Shown here: positions 17,403 to 27,116 of the stretch, piece after piece | Layout of the letters: each line of letters begins with the position of its first letter | Position numbering within the stretch: the first letter of the stretch is position 1 | Origin: Bin5 sp963662575 | GTDB taxonomy: Bacteria; Chloroflexota; Anaerolineae; Caldilineales; Caldilineaceae | Reading direction: 5' to 3' | DNA length: 64,000 bases | Assembly: GCA_963662575.1 (NCBI GenBank) | Contig: OY759723.1 | Span: 4,154,001 to 4,218,000 of the forward strand | Made by a program: the position numbers and the translations under genes | The notes under the pieces: generated by a model | Told to the model about the DNA's origin: nothing | The model's input: only the letters and a program-made list of their open reading frames with translations | Databases searched by the model: none

Positions 17403-17451
17403 TTGACAGCGTGAATGGAAAGGTTTAACATGTTTGCATTGTACACATGTT
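17403..17451 (+). promoter_or_regulatory. Promoter and inverted-repeat operator candidate for the peptide-type ABC operon
   Basis: TTGACA at 17403-17408 is followed after 17 bases by TAACAT (17426-17431), an acceptable -10. A perfect 7-bp inverted repeat, AACATGT (17427-17433) and ACATGTT (17445-17451), separated by 11 bases, overlaps and follows the -10 region. That position suits a repressor. The leader to the start codon at 17639 is about 200 bases. Confidence 0.55.
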
Positions 17452-17638
17452 GCGCGTATTGTTCACGCTTTAGACTCTCAGCTTTCCTGAGCAGTAATTG
17501 GCGAATGGATGAGAGCTCCCTGGTCTAATTCGACCCAAAACCTACCCAACAAGAGCAAAGGAGGCCGATTCGAACCCGATCATAAGCGTGGTCCCTACCA
17601 GTTTATCTTCCACACGATCAGTCCAAAGGAGTGACCCG

Positions 17639-19675
17639 ATGAGGAAATCCCTGATTTACCTGCTCGTTGCGATCGCTGCGTTCGCTTTGCTTGCTGCATG
17701 CGCGGCGCCAGAGGCCGAGGAAGCCATGGAGGACGCGCCTGCAGCCGCGGACACATCCGAAGATGCAATGCCCTCATCTTCCTATGAGAGCTGCCTTGAG
17801 TCCCAGGCTGCGGGGATGAGTTTCTGTGAAGCACCAATGTTGGCAGCCCGCGTTGAGGCTGGCGAACTGGCTCCGGTTGATGAGCGTCTCCCGGTCAATC
17901 CGGTGGTCGGCAACAATCGTATTCCGGACTGGCAAGCAGTAATGGAGAGGGGCGAGTACGGCGGCACGTTGCGTCTGCTGGACTTCGACGCCGGCACGAT
18001 CGGCCATGACGCCGGCTGGATCTCTAACGAGCCCTGGGTGGAAACCGAGGATATTGCGCATGACTTTGCCACGATGACTGGCAACATCTTCGACTTGGAG
18101 ATCAGTGACGACGATCAGGAATTCACTTTCCACATGCGCAAAGGCATGAAGTTTTCGAACGGCGCTGACTTTGACACTGAGGACATTCAGTTTTTCTGGG
18201 AGCATATCCTGCATAACGAGACTCTAACGCCAATCGTTGGTAGCTCCTGGCGTGCGGGCAACACGCCGACCGGCAATGTCGGGGTGCTGGAGGTGGTCGA
18301 CGACTACACCTTTAAGATCACATACGACGCGCCCTATGGCGGCTGGCCCGGTCTATTCACATACGGAGGCGGACCACACCGCTTTACTGACAGCGACTAT
18401 CTGAAGAAGTTCCATGGCGACTTCGCCGATGCGGGTGAGTTGGCGGCGTTGCTCGACGAGCATGGATTCGAAGCCGGTGAGTGGAACCGCCTGTACGGCA
18501 TATTCAATAGTGGCAACCGGCAGCATGAAACTGGCCTACCGACACTTGGCCCTTACATTTTAACGGAGATGGGCGAAACGCAGGCCGTGATGGAGAGAAA
18601 TCCCTATTACTGGAAGGTGGACGAGTGGGGACAGCAACTGCCCTATATCGACCGATTGCAGATCTCGATTGTGCCGGACGTTAATGCCGCCACGTTGAAG
18701 ATCATTGCAGGCGAGGCAGATATGGTGCGTCGCGGCGTCAACCCGGCCGACATGGCTCTTTATGTTCAGAATGCGGAAGACAAGGGTTATGAGGTGGTTG
18801 TGCTGGACATGCACGCCTCAACAGGTGAAATCTACCTGAACATGACTTACGCGGACGAAGCCTGGCAAGAGGTCGTGAACGATATAGAGTTCCGCAAGGC
18901 GCTCTCCTTTGCGGTCGACCGCGCCACCCTAATTGACGCTGTCTACTCCGGTCTGGCCGAACCCCCACAGACCATGGACCCGACCACGGACGTAGACCAG
19001 GCTGAGGCCATCCTTGATTCGCTTGGTCTGGACCAGCGCGACGGGGATGGTTGCCGTCTGACGCCAAGTGGTCTGCCGATCACGATCCAGTTCAATTTCA
19101 CCCCGTTTACGGGCGAATCTCTGCCGACGGCCGAGATCGTGGCGGAGAACTGGAATGACATTGGTATCTGCACGTCCGTCAAGCAGTTGGAGCAGAACCT
19201 GTTCCTGACCCAGGCGGGGGCCAATCAGACGCAGGCGATGGTCTGGTGGGCACATTATCCGCGTTGGCCGTGGCACGAAGGCGGCGACTATATCGGTCAG
19301 GCCTGGCAGCGACACTACGCCCCCTTGTGGATGGCGTGGTACGAGTGGAATCTGGGCGGAGGCAAAGAGGCGTCTGACAACGCCGATGAGACCGATCCCC
19401 TGATCGTGGGTGTCGAGCCGCCACAGGCCTACAAAGACCTGCGCAGACTGCAGGCCGAGCTCTTCGCGACATCGAAGGCGGCTGAGCACGAAGTGATCTG
19501 GGCGGAGATGATAGCGATTTTCCGTGACAACTACTACTGGATTTCAGGTGCTGACCCGCTGAAGAATCCTCTGATTGTGAACGAGGGTCTTGGCAACGTG
19601 GCCAAGAGGGGCTTCCATATCCAGTCGGCCAATGAGGCTGAGTTCTACTACTGGGTTGATGAGACCCGACGCTGA
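17639..19675 (+). CDS. ABC peptide/opine-type solute-binding lipoprotein (family 5)
   Basis: This 678-residue lipoprotein is the substrate receptor of the importer encoded downstream. I use the ATG at 17639, seven bases after AAAGGAG, rather than the longer frame from 17588. A hydrophobic signal ends in the lipobox LLAAC, and an acidic linker follows. The body has the SBP_bac_5 layout, with 'FTFHMRKGMKFSNGADFDTEDIQF' recognisable around residue 160-185, a hallmark of dipeptide, nickel and opine binding proteins. The chain is longer than the usual 500-550 residues. Binding proteins of this family also take up sugars and modified amino acids, so a peptide substrate should not be assumed. Confidence 0.9.
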   Translation: MRKSLIYLLVAIAAFALLAACAAPEAEEAMEDAPAAADTSEDAMPSSSYESCLESQAAGMSFCEAPMLAARVEAGELAPVDERLPVNPVVGNNRIPDWQAVMERGEYGGTLRLLDFDAGTIGHDAGWISNEPWVETEDIAHDFATMTGNIFDLEISDDDQEFTFHMRKGMKFSNGADFDTEDIQFFWEHILHNETLTPIVGSSWRAGNTPTGNVGVLEVVDDYTFKITYDAPYGGWPGLFTYGGGPHRFTDSDYLKKFHGDFADAGELAALLDEHGFEAGEWNRLYGIFNSGNRQHETGLPTLGPYILTEMGETQAVMERNPYYWKVDEWGQQLPYIDRLQISIVPDVNAATLKIIAGEADMVRRGVNPADMALYVQNAEDKGYEVVVLDMHASTGEIYLNMTYADEAWQEVVNDIEFRKALSFAVDRATLIDAVYSGLAEPPQTMDPTTDVDQAEAILDSLGLDQRDGDGCRLTPSGLPITIQFNFTPFTGESLPTAEIVAENWNDIGICTSVKQLEQNLFLTQAGANQTQAMVWWAHYPRWPWHEGGDYIGQAWQRHYAPLWMAWYEWNLGGGKEASDNADETDPLIVGVEPPQAYKDLRRLQAELFATSKAAEHEVIWAEMIAIFRDNYYWISGADPLKNPLIVNEGLGNVAKRGFHIQSANEAEFYYWVDETRR

Positions 19676-19805
19676 GTTAAGAAGTCGAAGGACGGGGGGC
19701 GAGGGTTACTCGCTCCTCGTTCTTCTTCGAATCCACGTGCAAGCGTCAAAGCGGCAGCACAAACCACGACAGCTCCCCACTGCGTCCTGACAGGAAACGG
19801 CGTCC

Positions 19806-20804
19806 ATGCTTACACAGTACATAGGCAGGCGGCTGCTGTTGCTGGGTCCGTTACTATTCATCATCTCCGTCATCTCATTTGCACTGATTCAGTTGCCGCC
19901 TGGAGACATTCTGAATATGGAAGTTCTGCGTTTGCGGTCGGCTGGAACGCAGGTTTCCGAGGAGCAGGTAGAAGCGCTGCGGCAACTGTATGGCCTGGAC
20001 AAGTCGCTGCCGGAGCAGTACTGGCTGTGGATTACCAATATCCTGTTTGAGGGCAACTTCGGAACGTCTTTTACCTACGTCAAACCGGTTAGCGAGATTC
20101 TGGCAGCGCGAATACCTTTGACGGCTGCGGTGTCGATATTCACGGCGGTCTTTGTCTGGATCACCGCGGTGCCGATTGGCGTCTACTCCGCCACCCACCA
20201 ATACTCCCCGGTCGACTACTTCTGGACATTTGTGTCGTTTATCGGCGTGGCGACGCCCGGCTTTTTGCTGGCGCTAATCTTCCTTTGGATGGCGTTCGTC
20301 ATGTTTGACATATCCGCGATCGGCCTATTCTCCCAGGAGTACGAATCCGCGCCCTGGAGTTGGGCCAAAATCATAAACATGCTTCAGCATATCTGGATCC
20401 CGATCGTCATTATTGGCATGGCAAACACGGCGGGGATGATGCGGACGATGCGGGGCATGATGTTGGACGAGCTGAACAAGCAATATGTGATAACGGCGCG
20501 TTCCAAAGGGTTGACCGAGATGCGGCTGCTGGTGAAATATCCGGTTCGTACTTCCATGAACCCGGTATTCAGTACGATAGGCTGGATGTTGCCCGGAATA
20601 ATATCGGGGGAAGTGCTGGTCTCGATGGTCTTGAATATACCTACAACCGGTCCCGTTCTCCTGCAGGCTCTTCTGAACCAGGACATGTTTCTGGCTGGCA
20701 GCATCGTTTTTATCCTCAGTGTCCTGACCGTGGTTGGCACGCTGATCTCCGACATATTGCTGGTTTGGCTGGACCCGCGAATTCGCTATGAAGGGGTAGC
20801 TTGA
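19806..20804 (+). CDS. ABC transporter permease, DppB type
   Basis: This 332-residue inner-membrane protein is the first permease of the family-5 importer. It has about six hydrophobic segments, the family-typical beginning (YIGRRLLLLGPLLFIISVISF) and the cytoplasmic loop EMRLLVKYPVRTSMNPVFS in the EAA region. The stop overlaps the start of the next permease gene (TGATG at 20802-20806), implying translational coupling. Confidence 0.92.
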   Translation: MLTQYIGRRLLLLGPLLFIISVISFALIQLPPGDILNMEVLRLRSAGTQVSEEQVEALRQLYGLDKSLPEQYWLWITNILFEGNFGTSFTYVKPVSEILAARIPLTAAVSIFTAVFVWITAVPIGVYSATHQYSPVDYFWTFVSFIGVATPGFLLALIFLWMAFVMFDISAIGLFSQEYESAPWSWAKIINMLQHIWIPIVIIGMANTAGMMRTMRGMMLDELNKQYVITARSKGLTEMRLLVKYPVRTSMNPVFSTIGWMLPGIISGEVLVSMVLNIPTTGPVLLQALLNQDMFLAGSIVFILSVLTVVGTLISDILLVWLDPRIRYEGVA

Positions 20805-21961
20805 TGACCGAGAGCGTCCGGCATGAAGCTGGGCCGGCGGTTGAGGCGGCAGATCCCACAGACGTTGCAGACCGCGAAAAACAAGCCCTTTATACGGCTT
20901 CCCAGCGGCAGCTGATCTGGCGCCGATTCAGAAGGCACCGACTGGCGCAGGCATCGATTGTCATGTTGGCGCTGCTGTATGTGATCGCGGCGTTTGCAGA
21001 GTTCATTGCCCCATACGAGACCCGCCACGACTTCAAAGGTTTCGTGTATGCCCCACCTGCCAAGATCCATTTCTTTGATGAAGACGGCTTCGTCGGGCCC
21101 TTTGTGTACGGGCTAGAAGGCGGCCGCGATGAGAGCTACCAACGAGTCTTCGTAGAGGTGAAGGAGGAGCGATACCCGGTGCGCCTCTTTATACGCGGCG
21201 ATTCCTACGAGTTTTGGGGATTATTCGAAACCGATCTCCATCTTTTCGGCGTTGCTGAGGAAGGCCAGATTTTTCTCTTTGGGACTGACCGCCTGGGACG
21301 GGACCTGTTTTCGCGCGTGATTTACGGAACCCGTATATCGCTGACAATTGGGCTGGTAGGCGTCTTCCTGAGTTTTGTTTTGGGCCTTATCATTGGTGGC
21401 ATTTCAGGCTACTTCGGCGGCGTTGTCGATGAGGTCATCCAACGACTTATCGACCTGCTGGTGTCGATCCCGCAGCTGCCGCTATGGATGGCGCTGGCGG
21501 CAGCCGTTCCCCGGGACTGGGATTCGATTCAGACATATTTTGCGATTACGGTGGTACTCTCGATCGTGGGATGGGCCGGTCTGGCCAGGACGGTACGCGG
21601 CCGCTTGCTTTCGCTACGCGAAGAGGATTTCACAATCGCTGCGAGGGTTTCCGGCGTGAGCGAATGGCGAATCATCACTAAGCATCTGCTGCCGCTTTTC
21701 GCGAGCTATATCGTCGTCGCCATAACGCTGTCAGTCCCCGGCATGATCATAGGCGAGACAAGTTTGAGCTTCATTGGGTTGGGAATCCAGCCGCCGGCGG
21801 TCAGTTGGGGAACGCTATTGCAGGACTCGCAGATGATCGCGAATGTCGCTCTCCATCCCTGGCTTCTCATTCCGGCACTGTTTGTGATTGTTACGGTGCT
21901 CATGTTCAATTTTCTGGGGGATGGTTTGCGGGATGCGGCGGACCCTTACTCGATAAATTGA
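20804..21961 (+). CDS. ABC transporter permease, DppC type
   Basis: This 385-residue partner permease starts at the ATG that overlaps the previous stop codon. The N-terminal cytoplasmic tail (about 45 residues) is followed by a first membrane segment (IVMLALLYVIAAFAEFIAPY). A periplasmic domain of roughly 100 residues comes next, longer than in ordinary DppC. The core with GTDRLGRDLFSRVIYG and the EAA loop (FTIAARVSGVSEWRIITKHLLP) follows. The longer periplasmic insert is typical of the permeases paired with large family-5 binding proteins. Confidence 0.92.
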   Translation: MTESVRHEAGPAVEAADPTDVADREKQALYTASQRQLIWRRFRRHRLAQASIVMLALLYVIAAFAEFIAPYETRHDFKGFVYAPPAKIHFFDEDGFVGPFVYGLEGGRDESYQRVFVEVKEERYPVRLFIRGDSYEFWGLFETDLHLFGVAEEGQIFLFGTDRLGRDLFSRVIYGTRISLTIGLVGVFLSFVLGLIIGGISGYFGGVVDEVIQRLIDLLVSIPQLPLWMALAAAVPRDWDSIQTYFAITVVLSIVGWAGLARTVRGRLLSLREEDFTIAARVSGVSEWRIITKHLLPLFASYIVVAITLSVPGMIIGETSLSFIGLGIQPPAVSWGTLLQDSQMIANVALHPWLLIPALFVIVTVLMFNFLGDGLRDAADPYSIN

Positions 21962-22007
21962 CCGGCTGCCAGGGGTTGAGAGATCGCTCCGGCTTTCAAT
22001 AGACAAT

Positions 22008-23057
22008 ATGGCCCACGACTCGTTGCTTGAAATCAAGAACCTGATGACCCATTTCCACCTGCAGGAAGGAATTGTGCGGGCGGTTGACGGCGTGTCGTTC
22101 GACGTACGACGCGGTCAGACGTTGGGCATTATCGGAGAGAGCGGCTGCGGCAAGTCGGTGACGGCGCACTCGATTCTGCGGCTGGTTCCATCCCCGCCTG
22201 GCAACATTGTGAATGGGGAGATCCTGTTGCATCGGGGCGAGAATGGCAACGGCGACGGTGTTGTCGACCTGGCCCGGCTGGATCCGCGCGGCGCGGACAT
22301 CCGTGCGATCCGCGGCGCCGAAATCAGCATGGTTTTCCAGGAACCGATGACTTCGTTTGGACCGATGCATACGATCGGCAACCAGATTATCGAGAGCATC
22401 CGGCTCCATCAAGAGGGCGTTGACAGTTCGGAGGCGCGGGAATTGGCGGTGGAGAATCTGCGGAGGGTTGGCATTCCGCGGGCCGAACAGATTGTGGACG
22501 CCTATCCACACCAGTTGAGCGGCGGCATGAGGCAGCGGGCGATGATCGCGATGGCGCTTTCCTGCTCGCCCCGTCTCCTGATCGCTGACGAGCCGACGAC
22601 GGCTCTGGACGTTACGATTCAGGCGCAAATACTGGAACTCATGATGGCGTTGCAGGAAGAGTTCGGTATGGCGGTAATTTTCATAACGCACAATTTGGGC
22701 GTGATCGCCGAAGTCGCAGATGAAGTGGCAGTGATGTACTTGGGTCGCATCGTCGAGCAGGCCGGCGTAAACGAGCTCTTCGACAACCCGCAACATCCTT
22801 ATACGCAGGGGCTGCTGAATTCGATTCCCCACATCGACGAAGAGAAGTTATCGCGCTTGCGAGCTATCGAGGGCGTTGTGCCCGATCCTTATGATATACC
22901 CAGCGGCTGCGCCTTCAGTGACCGCTGTCCCAGCTTCATGCCGGGAACGTGCGACAGTGCCATGCCGGGCCTGGCCGCGACGGACCCTGCGCATCGCGTC
23001 CGCTGCTTCCTGTATTCTGACGCCGAGGAGTTAGTGACCGAGGTTGCCGATGGCTGA
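22008..23057 (+). CDS. ABC transporter ATPase, DppD type
   Basis: This 349-residue ATPase powers the importer. Walker A is GESGCGKS (about 44-51), the signature is LSGGMRQR and Walker B is LLIADEPTTALD. The C-terminal oligopeptide/dipeptide extension with CAFSDRCPSF places it in the DppD/OppD group, in which paired Cys residues can hold an iron-sulfur cluster. Its end overlaps the start of the second ATPase gene by 8 bases. Confidence 0.93.
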   Translation: MAHDSLLEIKNLMTHFHLQEGIVRAVDGVSFDVRRGQTLGIIGESGCGKSVTAHSILRLVPSPPGNIVNGEILLHRGENGNGDGVVDLARLDPRGADIRAIRGAEISMVFQEPMTSFGPMHTIGNQIIESIRLHQEGVDSSEARELAVENLRRVGIPRAEQIVDAYPHQLSGGMRQRAMIAMALSCSPRLLIADEPTTALDVTIQAQILELMMALQEEFGMAVIFITHNLGVIAEVADEVAVMYLGRIVEQAGVNELFDNPQHPYTQGLLNSIPHIDEEKLSRLRAIEGVVPDPYDIPSGCAFSDRCPSFMPGTCDSAMPGLAATDPAHRVRCFLYSDAEELVTEVADG

Positions 23058-24084
23058 TGACAACGATCTTCTGCTCGAAGTCAGTGACTTGAAGATGTAT
23101 TTTCCGATCCAAAAGGGGTTGCTGCGGCGGACGACCGGGTATGTCAAGGCGGTCGACGGCGTGAGCCTTTCGATCAAAAAGGGCGAGACGCTGGGACTGG
23201 TCGGCGAGAGCGGCTGCGGAAAGACGACGACTGGGCGCTGTATCGTGCGCGTCTACCAGCCAACCGAAGGTGAAATTCTTTTCCATGACGAAGGCGAGGA
23301 AGTGAATCTGAATCTACTGGCGCGGCAGGAGTTGAAGGCGTTTCGCAGAAATATGCAAATGATATTTCAGGATCCCTTCTCGTCGCTGAATCCTCGCATG
23401 ACCGTGCTGGAACTGGTGGGTGAGCCGCTGCTGGCGCACGGCATCGCCCGCGGGCGGGAGTTGGAAGACAGGGTCGCAGAAATGGTGAACGCGGTGGGAT
23501 TGAAGGTTGAACATCTGCCGCGATATCCACACAGCTTCAGCGGCGGCCAGCGCCAACGTATTGGCATAGCGCGCGCGCTTGTGCAGCGGCCGAAGTTGGT
23601 GGTATGTGATGAACCGGTCTCCGCGCTGGATGTCTCCGTTCAGTCCCAGGTCGTCAACCTTTTGCAGGACCTACAGTCTGAACTGGAATTGACCTACCTG
23701 TTTGTCGCGCACGATATGAGCGTTGTTCGGCAGATTAGCAACCGGATTGCGGTAATGTATGTGGGCAAGCTGGTTGAGGTGGCGGACTCGGAGGAGTTGC
23801 TTCGCAGCCCCAAGCACCCATACAGCGAAACATTGCTATCGGCGGTGCCGCGCCCCAACCCCCACCACGCCATGCAGCGGTTGAGCCTGGAGGGCGAACC
23901 GGCCGATCCGGCCAACGCGCCGCCCGGTTGCGTCTTCCACCCGCGCTGTCGATACATGGAAGACATTTGTCAGACGGAAGTGCCTGAGTTGATCGAGTTG
24001 ACACCGGGCCGGCACGTTGCTTGTCATTTCGCCGATCAGTTGCAGCTGCAAGGAATTGACTACTCTGCTTCAATGCAGTCCTGA
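23050..24084 (+). CDS. ABC transporter ATPase, DppF type
   Basis: This is the second ATPase, 344 residues from the ATG at 23050; a TTG six bases earlier is less likely. Walker A is GESGCGKT, the signature is FSGGQRQR and Walker B is LVVCDEPVSALD. The C-terminal motif GCVFHPRC is the family extension. It forms a heterodimer with the preceding ATPase and completes the importer. Confidence 0.93.
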   Translation: MADDNDLLLEVSDLKMYFPIQKGLLRRTTGYVKAVDGVSLSIKKGETLGLVGESGCGKTTTGRCIVRVYQPTEGEILFHDEGEEVNLNLLARQELKAFRRNMQMIFQDPFSSLNPRMTVLELVGEPLLAHGIARGRELEDRVAEMVNAVGLKVEHLPRYPHSFSGGQRQRIGIARALVQRPKLVVCDEPVSALDVSVQSQVVNLLQDLQSELELTYLFVAHDMSVVRQISNRIAVMYVGKLVEVADSEELLRSPKHPYSETLLSAVPRPNPHHAMQRLSLEGEPADPANAPPGCVFHPRCRYMEDICQTEVPELIELTPGRHVACHFADQLQLQGIDYSASMQS

Positions 24085-24127
24085 TAGCGATTCGTAGGTC
24101 CAAGCAGTTTTCAGCGAGAGGAAAATC

Positions 24128-25051
24128 ATGGAGAAACTCGTCATCACCGTGACCACTGATTCAGCGGGGTCGTATCCTCGCAACCCCTATCTGACGCATT
24201 GTGACGACACGAAGGGGGTCGCGGAGGAGTATATTCGCGCCATGAACGCGGGCGCGACGATTGTTCACACGCATGGCCAGTACAAGTCCGACCCGGTTAT
24301 CCAGCCAGATGGCAAACAGTTGTCGATTCCCAACGTTGAAGGGTGGCGGGACATCACCGACCGCGTGCGGGCGGCGGGAGAGCCAATCGTACAGTTTGGG
24401 CTGGCCAGTATGCGTCTGGAACAGAAATTGGAGTTGTGGAGGGAACTCAGGCCCGACATGAGTTCGATCAACTTCAATTCGCACGACGAGTATTTCCAGC
24501 CGGACGCCGACCACCCGCCGACGCCAATCTACTCGATTCACCCGATTCCGGAATTGAGAATGTACTCAAGCCTGGCCAAGAAACATGGCGTAAAGCAGGA
24601 GATCGAGTGTTTCAATACCGGGGCATATTGGGCGATCGGCAAGATTCGCGGCGGCGATTTCTGGACCGAGGATGGTGTGCGCGAGTTCGAAAAGGAACTG
24701 TTGCCGGAACCGCTGTGGCTGACGCTGTTCTTCGGCTGGGCCGGGCAGGGATGGACACCGCCGACGCCCAAGGCGCTCCAATACATGGTGGACAATCTGC
24801 CGCCGCGGGCCAACTTCAGCATGAGTTGTATGGACCCGCCCAACTACTGGAAGATGGTGGCCCATACGATCGCTATCGGGGGCCATGTGCGAATCGGCAT
24901 GGAGGACTGCCCGTTCATCGAGGATGGCGTGTACGCCAAGACGAACGGTGAGCTCGTGGAGAAGGCGGTTCGCATCGCCCGCGAAATTGGCAGGGAAATT
25001 GCCTCGGCCACGGAAGCGAGAGAGATCACAGGGCTTACGCCGGTCCAGTGA
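24128..25051 (+). CDS. Beta-keto-acid cleavage enzyme family protein (BKACE, DUF849)
   Basis: This 307-residue TIM-barrel protein belongs to the BKACE family. Characterised members use zinc and acetyl-CoA to split beta-keto acids into acetoacetate and a new CoA ester. The zinc ligands appear as His47 and His49 in IVHTHG, and the conserved Glu lies in VRIGMEDCPF near the C-terminal third. The usual IVHLHxR is replaced by IVHTHGQ, which points to a subgroup with different specificity. It is the first enzyme after the importer genes, in the same direction with a gap of 43 bases, and so probably acts on a product of the imported compound. Confidence 0.88.
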   Translation: MEKLVITVTTDSAGSYPRNPYLTHCDDTKGVAEEYIRAMNAGATIVHTHGQYKSDPVIQPDGKQLSIPNVEGWRDITDRVRAAGEPIVQFGLASMRLEQKLELWRELRPDMSSINFNSHDEYFQPDADHPPTPIYSIHPIPELRMYSSLAKKHGVKQEIECFNTGAYWAIGKIRGGDFWTEDGVREFEKELLPEPLWLTLFFGWAGQGWTPPTPKALQYMVDNLPPRANFSMSCMDPPNYWKMVAHTIAIGGHVRIGMEDCPFIEDGVYAKTNGELVEKAVRIAREIGREIASATEAREITGLTPVQ

Positions 25052-25084
25052 GCAGACTGGTGAAACTGCAAAGTTGGAGGAGAG

Positions 25085-25933
25085 ATGAAAGGTCTGAGCT
25101 GCAATTCCGGTCTTTTGCACACATACAGTGTCGAAGAGTCGATCGATGTCCTTGCCGACCAGGGCTACCAGGCGATCGATATCAGCCTGGAGCTGGCGCC
25201 GCCGTTTCTACCCCCGCCCAAGCCGCACATGGATTCCGGCGTGGACGCGGCGCGGAGGCGCGCGGTGCGCGACCACGCACGAAAGGCAGGGGTCGCCATC
25301 GGCGCCTTGAACGCGCATACGAACGTGATCCACGGTGACCCTGAAGAGCGGCGGCGAAACACGGAGTTCATTCGCGGCGCGCTGCAACTGGCCTCCGATA
25401 TGGAGGTCCCCTACGTAATCAGCGGGTGCGGCGTCAAACTTTTCTATGGTTGGGAGAGTACCTACTGGGAATGGTGCCTTGATGCGATGCGCGACTTGAC
25501 AGAGGATGGCGAAAGACTGGGAGTAATGATCCTGATCGAGGCGGCCAGCCCATACGGGTCGCTGGTTCATAACCTGGCGCGATTGCAACGGCTGCTGGAC
25601 ACTGAGGGACTCGAAGGTCTGGGCGTCCTCTTTGACCCGGCCCACTATCATGTGCGCGGCGATTCTGTGCTCGACGCCTATCTGGCACTGGGCGACAAAG
25701 TAAAGCACATGCATGCGAAGGACGCGCGCGGCAACAGTGAGAACTTCGGCTTCCCCCCGCTGGGCGAGGGTGAGATTGACTTCGCCAGCCTGATTACAGC
25801 AATGGTCAACGGCGGCTTCTCCGGCTACATTTCGATTGAGTATGAAGCGATGGCATGGGGCTACCCGGACGATCCGCTGCAGGTCCTGGCGGATGGCAAG
25901 GCCTTTGTAGAAGAGATACTTGAACGCGCCTGA
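25085..25933 (+). CDS. Sugar phosphate isomerase/epimerase-like TIM barrel
   Basis: This 282-residue protein belongs to the xylose isomerase-like (AP_endonuc_2) barrel family, which includes epimerases, dehydratases and isomerases with a divalent metal. Recognisable parts are VMILIEAA in the fourth strand region, LFDPAHYHV, KHMHAKDARG and the C-terminal GYISIEYEAMAWG, which supply Glu, Asp, His and Glu metal ligands. A GGAGGAGAG ribosome site precedes the ATG directly. It is the second catabolic gene of the cluster. Confidence 0.85.
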   Translation: MKGLSCNSGLLHTYSVEESIDVLADQGYQAIDISLELAPPFLPPPKPHMDSGVDAARRRAVRDHARKAGVAIGALNAHTNVIHGDPEERRRNTEFIRGALQLASDMEVPYVISGCGVKLFYGWESTYWEWCLDAMRDLTEDGERLGVMILIEAASPYGSLVHNLARLQRLLDTEGLEGLGVLFDPAHYHVRGDSVLDAYLALGDKVKHMHAKDARGNSENFGFPPLGEGEIDFASLITAMVNGGFSGYISIEYEAMAWGYPDDPLQVLADGKAFVEEILERA

Positions 25934-25994
25934 AGGCAGATAGTTGCCCACCGGCGCCTGCCCCTTATTACCCTATCAAACAGGAGGCTCGCCC

Positions 25995-27044
25995 GTGAAA
26001 GCGGCCATATTGCAGGAATTCAAGAAGCCGCTGGAATGGAAGGAAGTTAGTACGCCCAGCCCAGAACCGGATGAAGTGCTGGTGCAAGTAATGGCCTGCG
26101 GAATAGACGGCACCGACCTTAAGCTTTTGGACGGGTTCGGTTACGCGCCTGATTTGCCCTTCATTATGGGGCATGAAGTTGCCGGTGTAGTGACCGAAGC
26201 GGGCTACCGGGTGACGGGATTCGAGGAAGGCGACCGGGTGATTGCCTACAATTTCACGACCTGCGGCGATTGCCTTCCTTGCCGCACATACCGGGAACAG
26301 ATCTGCGTCAATATGGGCGGCGTGCTTGGCGCCAAAGACAGGCACGGCGGCTATGCTGAATATGTGGCAATTCCAGGACGCCAGTTAGTGCATGTGCCGG
26401 AGCAGGTCAATTGGCCGGACAGCGCGGTCTGCTGCGACGCTGGGATGACTGCCTTTCACGCCATCGATCGAGCTAGTCTGCGGGTCGGTGAAACTGTGCT
26501 GATAATCGGGGTTGGCGGCGTGGGGTCCATGGCTGTACAGTTGGCCAAGGCGGCAGGGGCGCGTGTGCTTGCCGTTGAGCTTTCCGATGCAAAGAGAGAG
26601 TGGGCGCGGCAACTTGGCGCCGATGAACTGCTTGACCCGGAAAACGGGGATTTACCTGCAGAGGTACGGGCTCTGAGCGAAGGGCAGGGCGTTGACTGCG
26701 TGATTGACATCGTCGGCCAGACTGAGACTATGGGCGCCGGAGTCGAATCGTTGCGAAATGGTGGAAGATTGGTGATTGTTGGCTACACTCCCGATCACTA
26801 CCCGGTTGAAGGGAAGTACCTGGCCCAAAATGAGCTGGAGTTTATCGGCACGCGCGCCGGGCGCAAGCAGGACTTGATTGAGGTCTCTCGCTTGATGGCG
26901 TCTGGAAAGATTCGTTCTATCGTTACCCAGACGTTCCCGATGGAGAACGCCAATGAGGCGCTGGCAGTGCTGCGCTCAGGTGAAAACCTCGGGCGGATCG
27001 TGTTGTTAACGCCGGCTGGGCTTAGCGCCTCCGATGCAACTTGA
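25995..27044 (+). CDS. Zinc-dependent alcohol dehydrogenase (MDR family)
   Basis: This 349-residue medium-chain dehydrogenase starts at a GTG (25995) seven bases after AGGAGG; the longer frame from 25944 has no such site. It has a GroES-like N-domain with catalytic zinc ligands in MACGIDGTD and GHEVAG. The structural zinc lobe is reduced: TCGDCLPCRTYREQIC keeps four Cys. The NAD motif is GVGGVGSMA near residue 170. It would oxidise a polyol or hydroxy acid produced in the pathway, in the manner of threonine or sorbitol dehydrogenases. Confidence 0.9.
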   Translation: MKAAILQEFKKPLEWKEVSTPSPEPDEVLVQVMACGIDGTDLKLLDGFGYAPDLPFIMGHEVAGVVTEAGYRVTGFEEGDRVIAYNFTTCGDCLPCRTYREQICVNMGGVLGAKDRHGGYAEYVAIPGRQLVHVPEQVNWPDSAVCCDAGMTAFHAIDRASLRVGETVLIIGVGGVGSMAVQLAKAAGARVLAVELSDAKREWARQLGADELLDPENGDLPAEVRALSEGQGVDCVIDIVGQTETMGAGVESLRNGGRLVIVGYTPDHYPVEGKYLAQNELEFIGTRAGRKQDLIEVSRLMASGKIRSIVTQTFPMENANEALAVLRSGENLGRIVLLTPAGLSASDAT

Positions 27045-27116
27045 TGCTGAGGGGGGACCTGGTCTGCCGGTACTTGGTTTCATAGGAGTGTTGTGTAACC
27101 GCTCTGAGGACGTACC

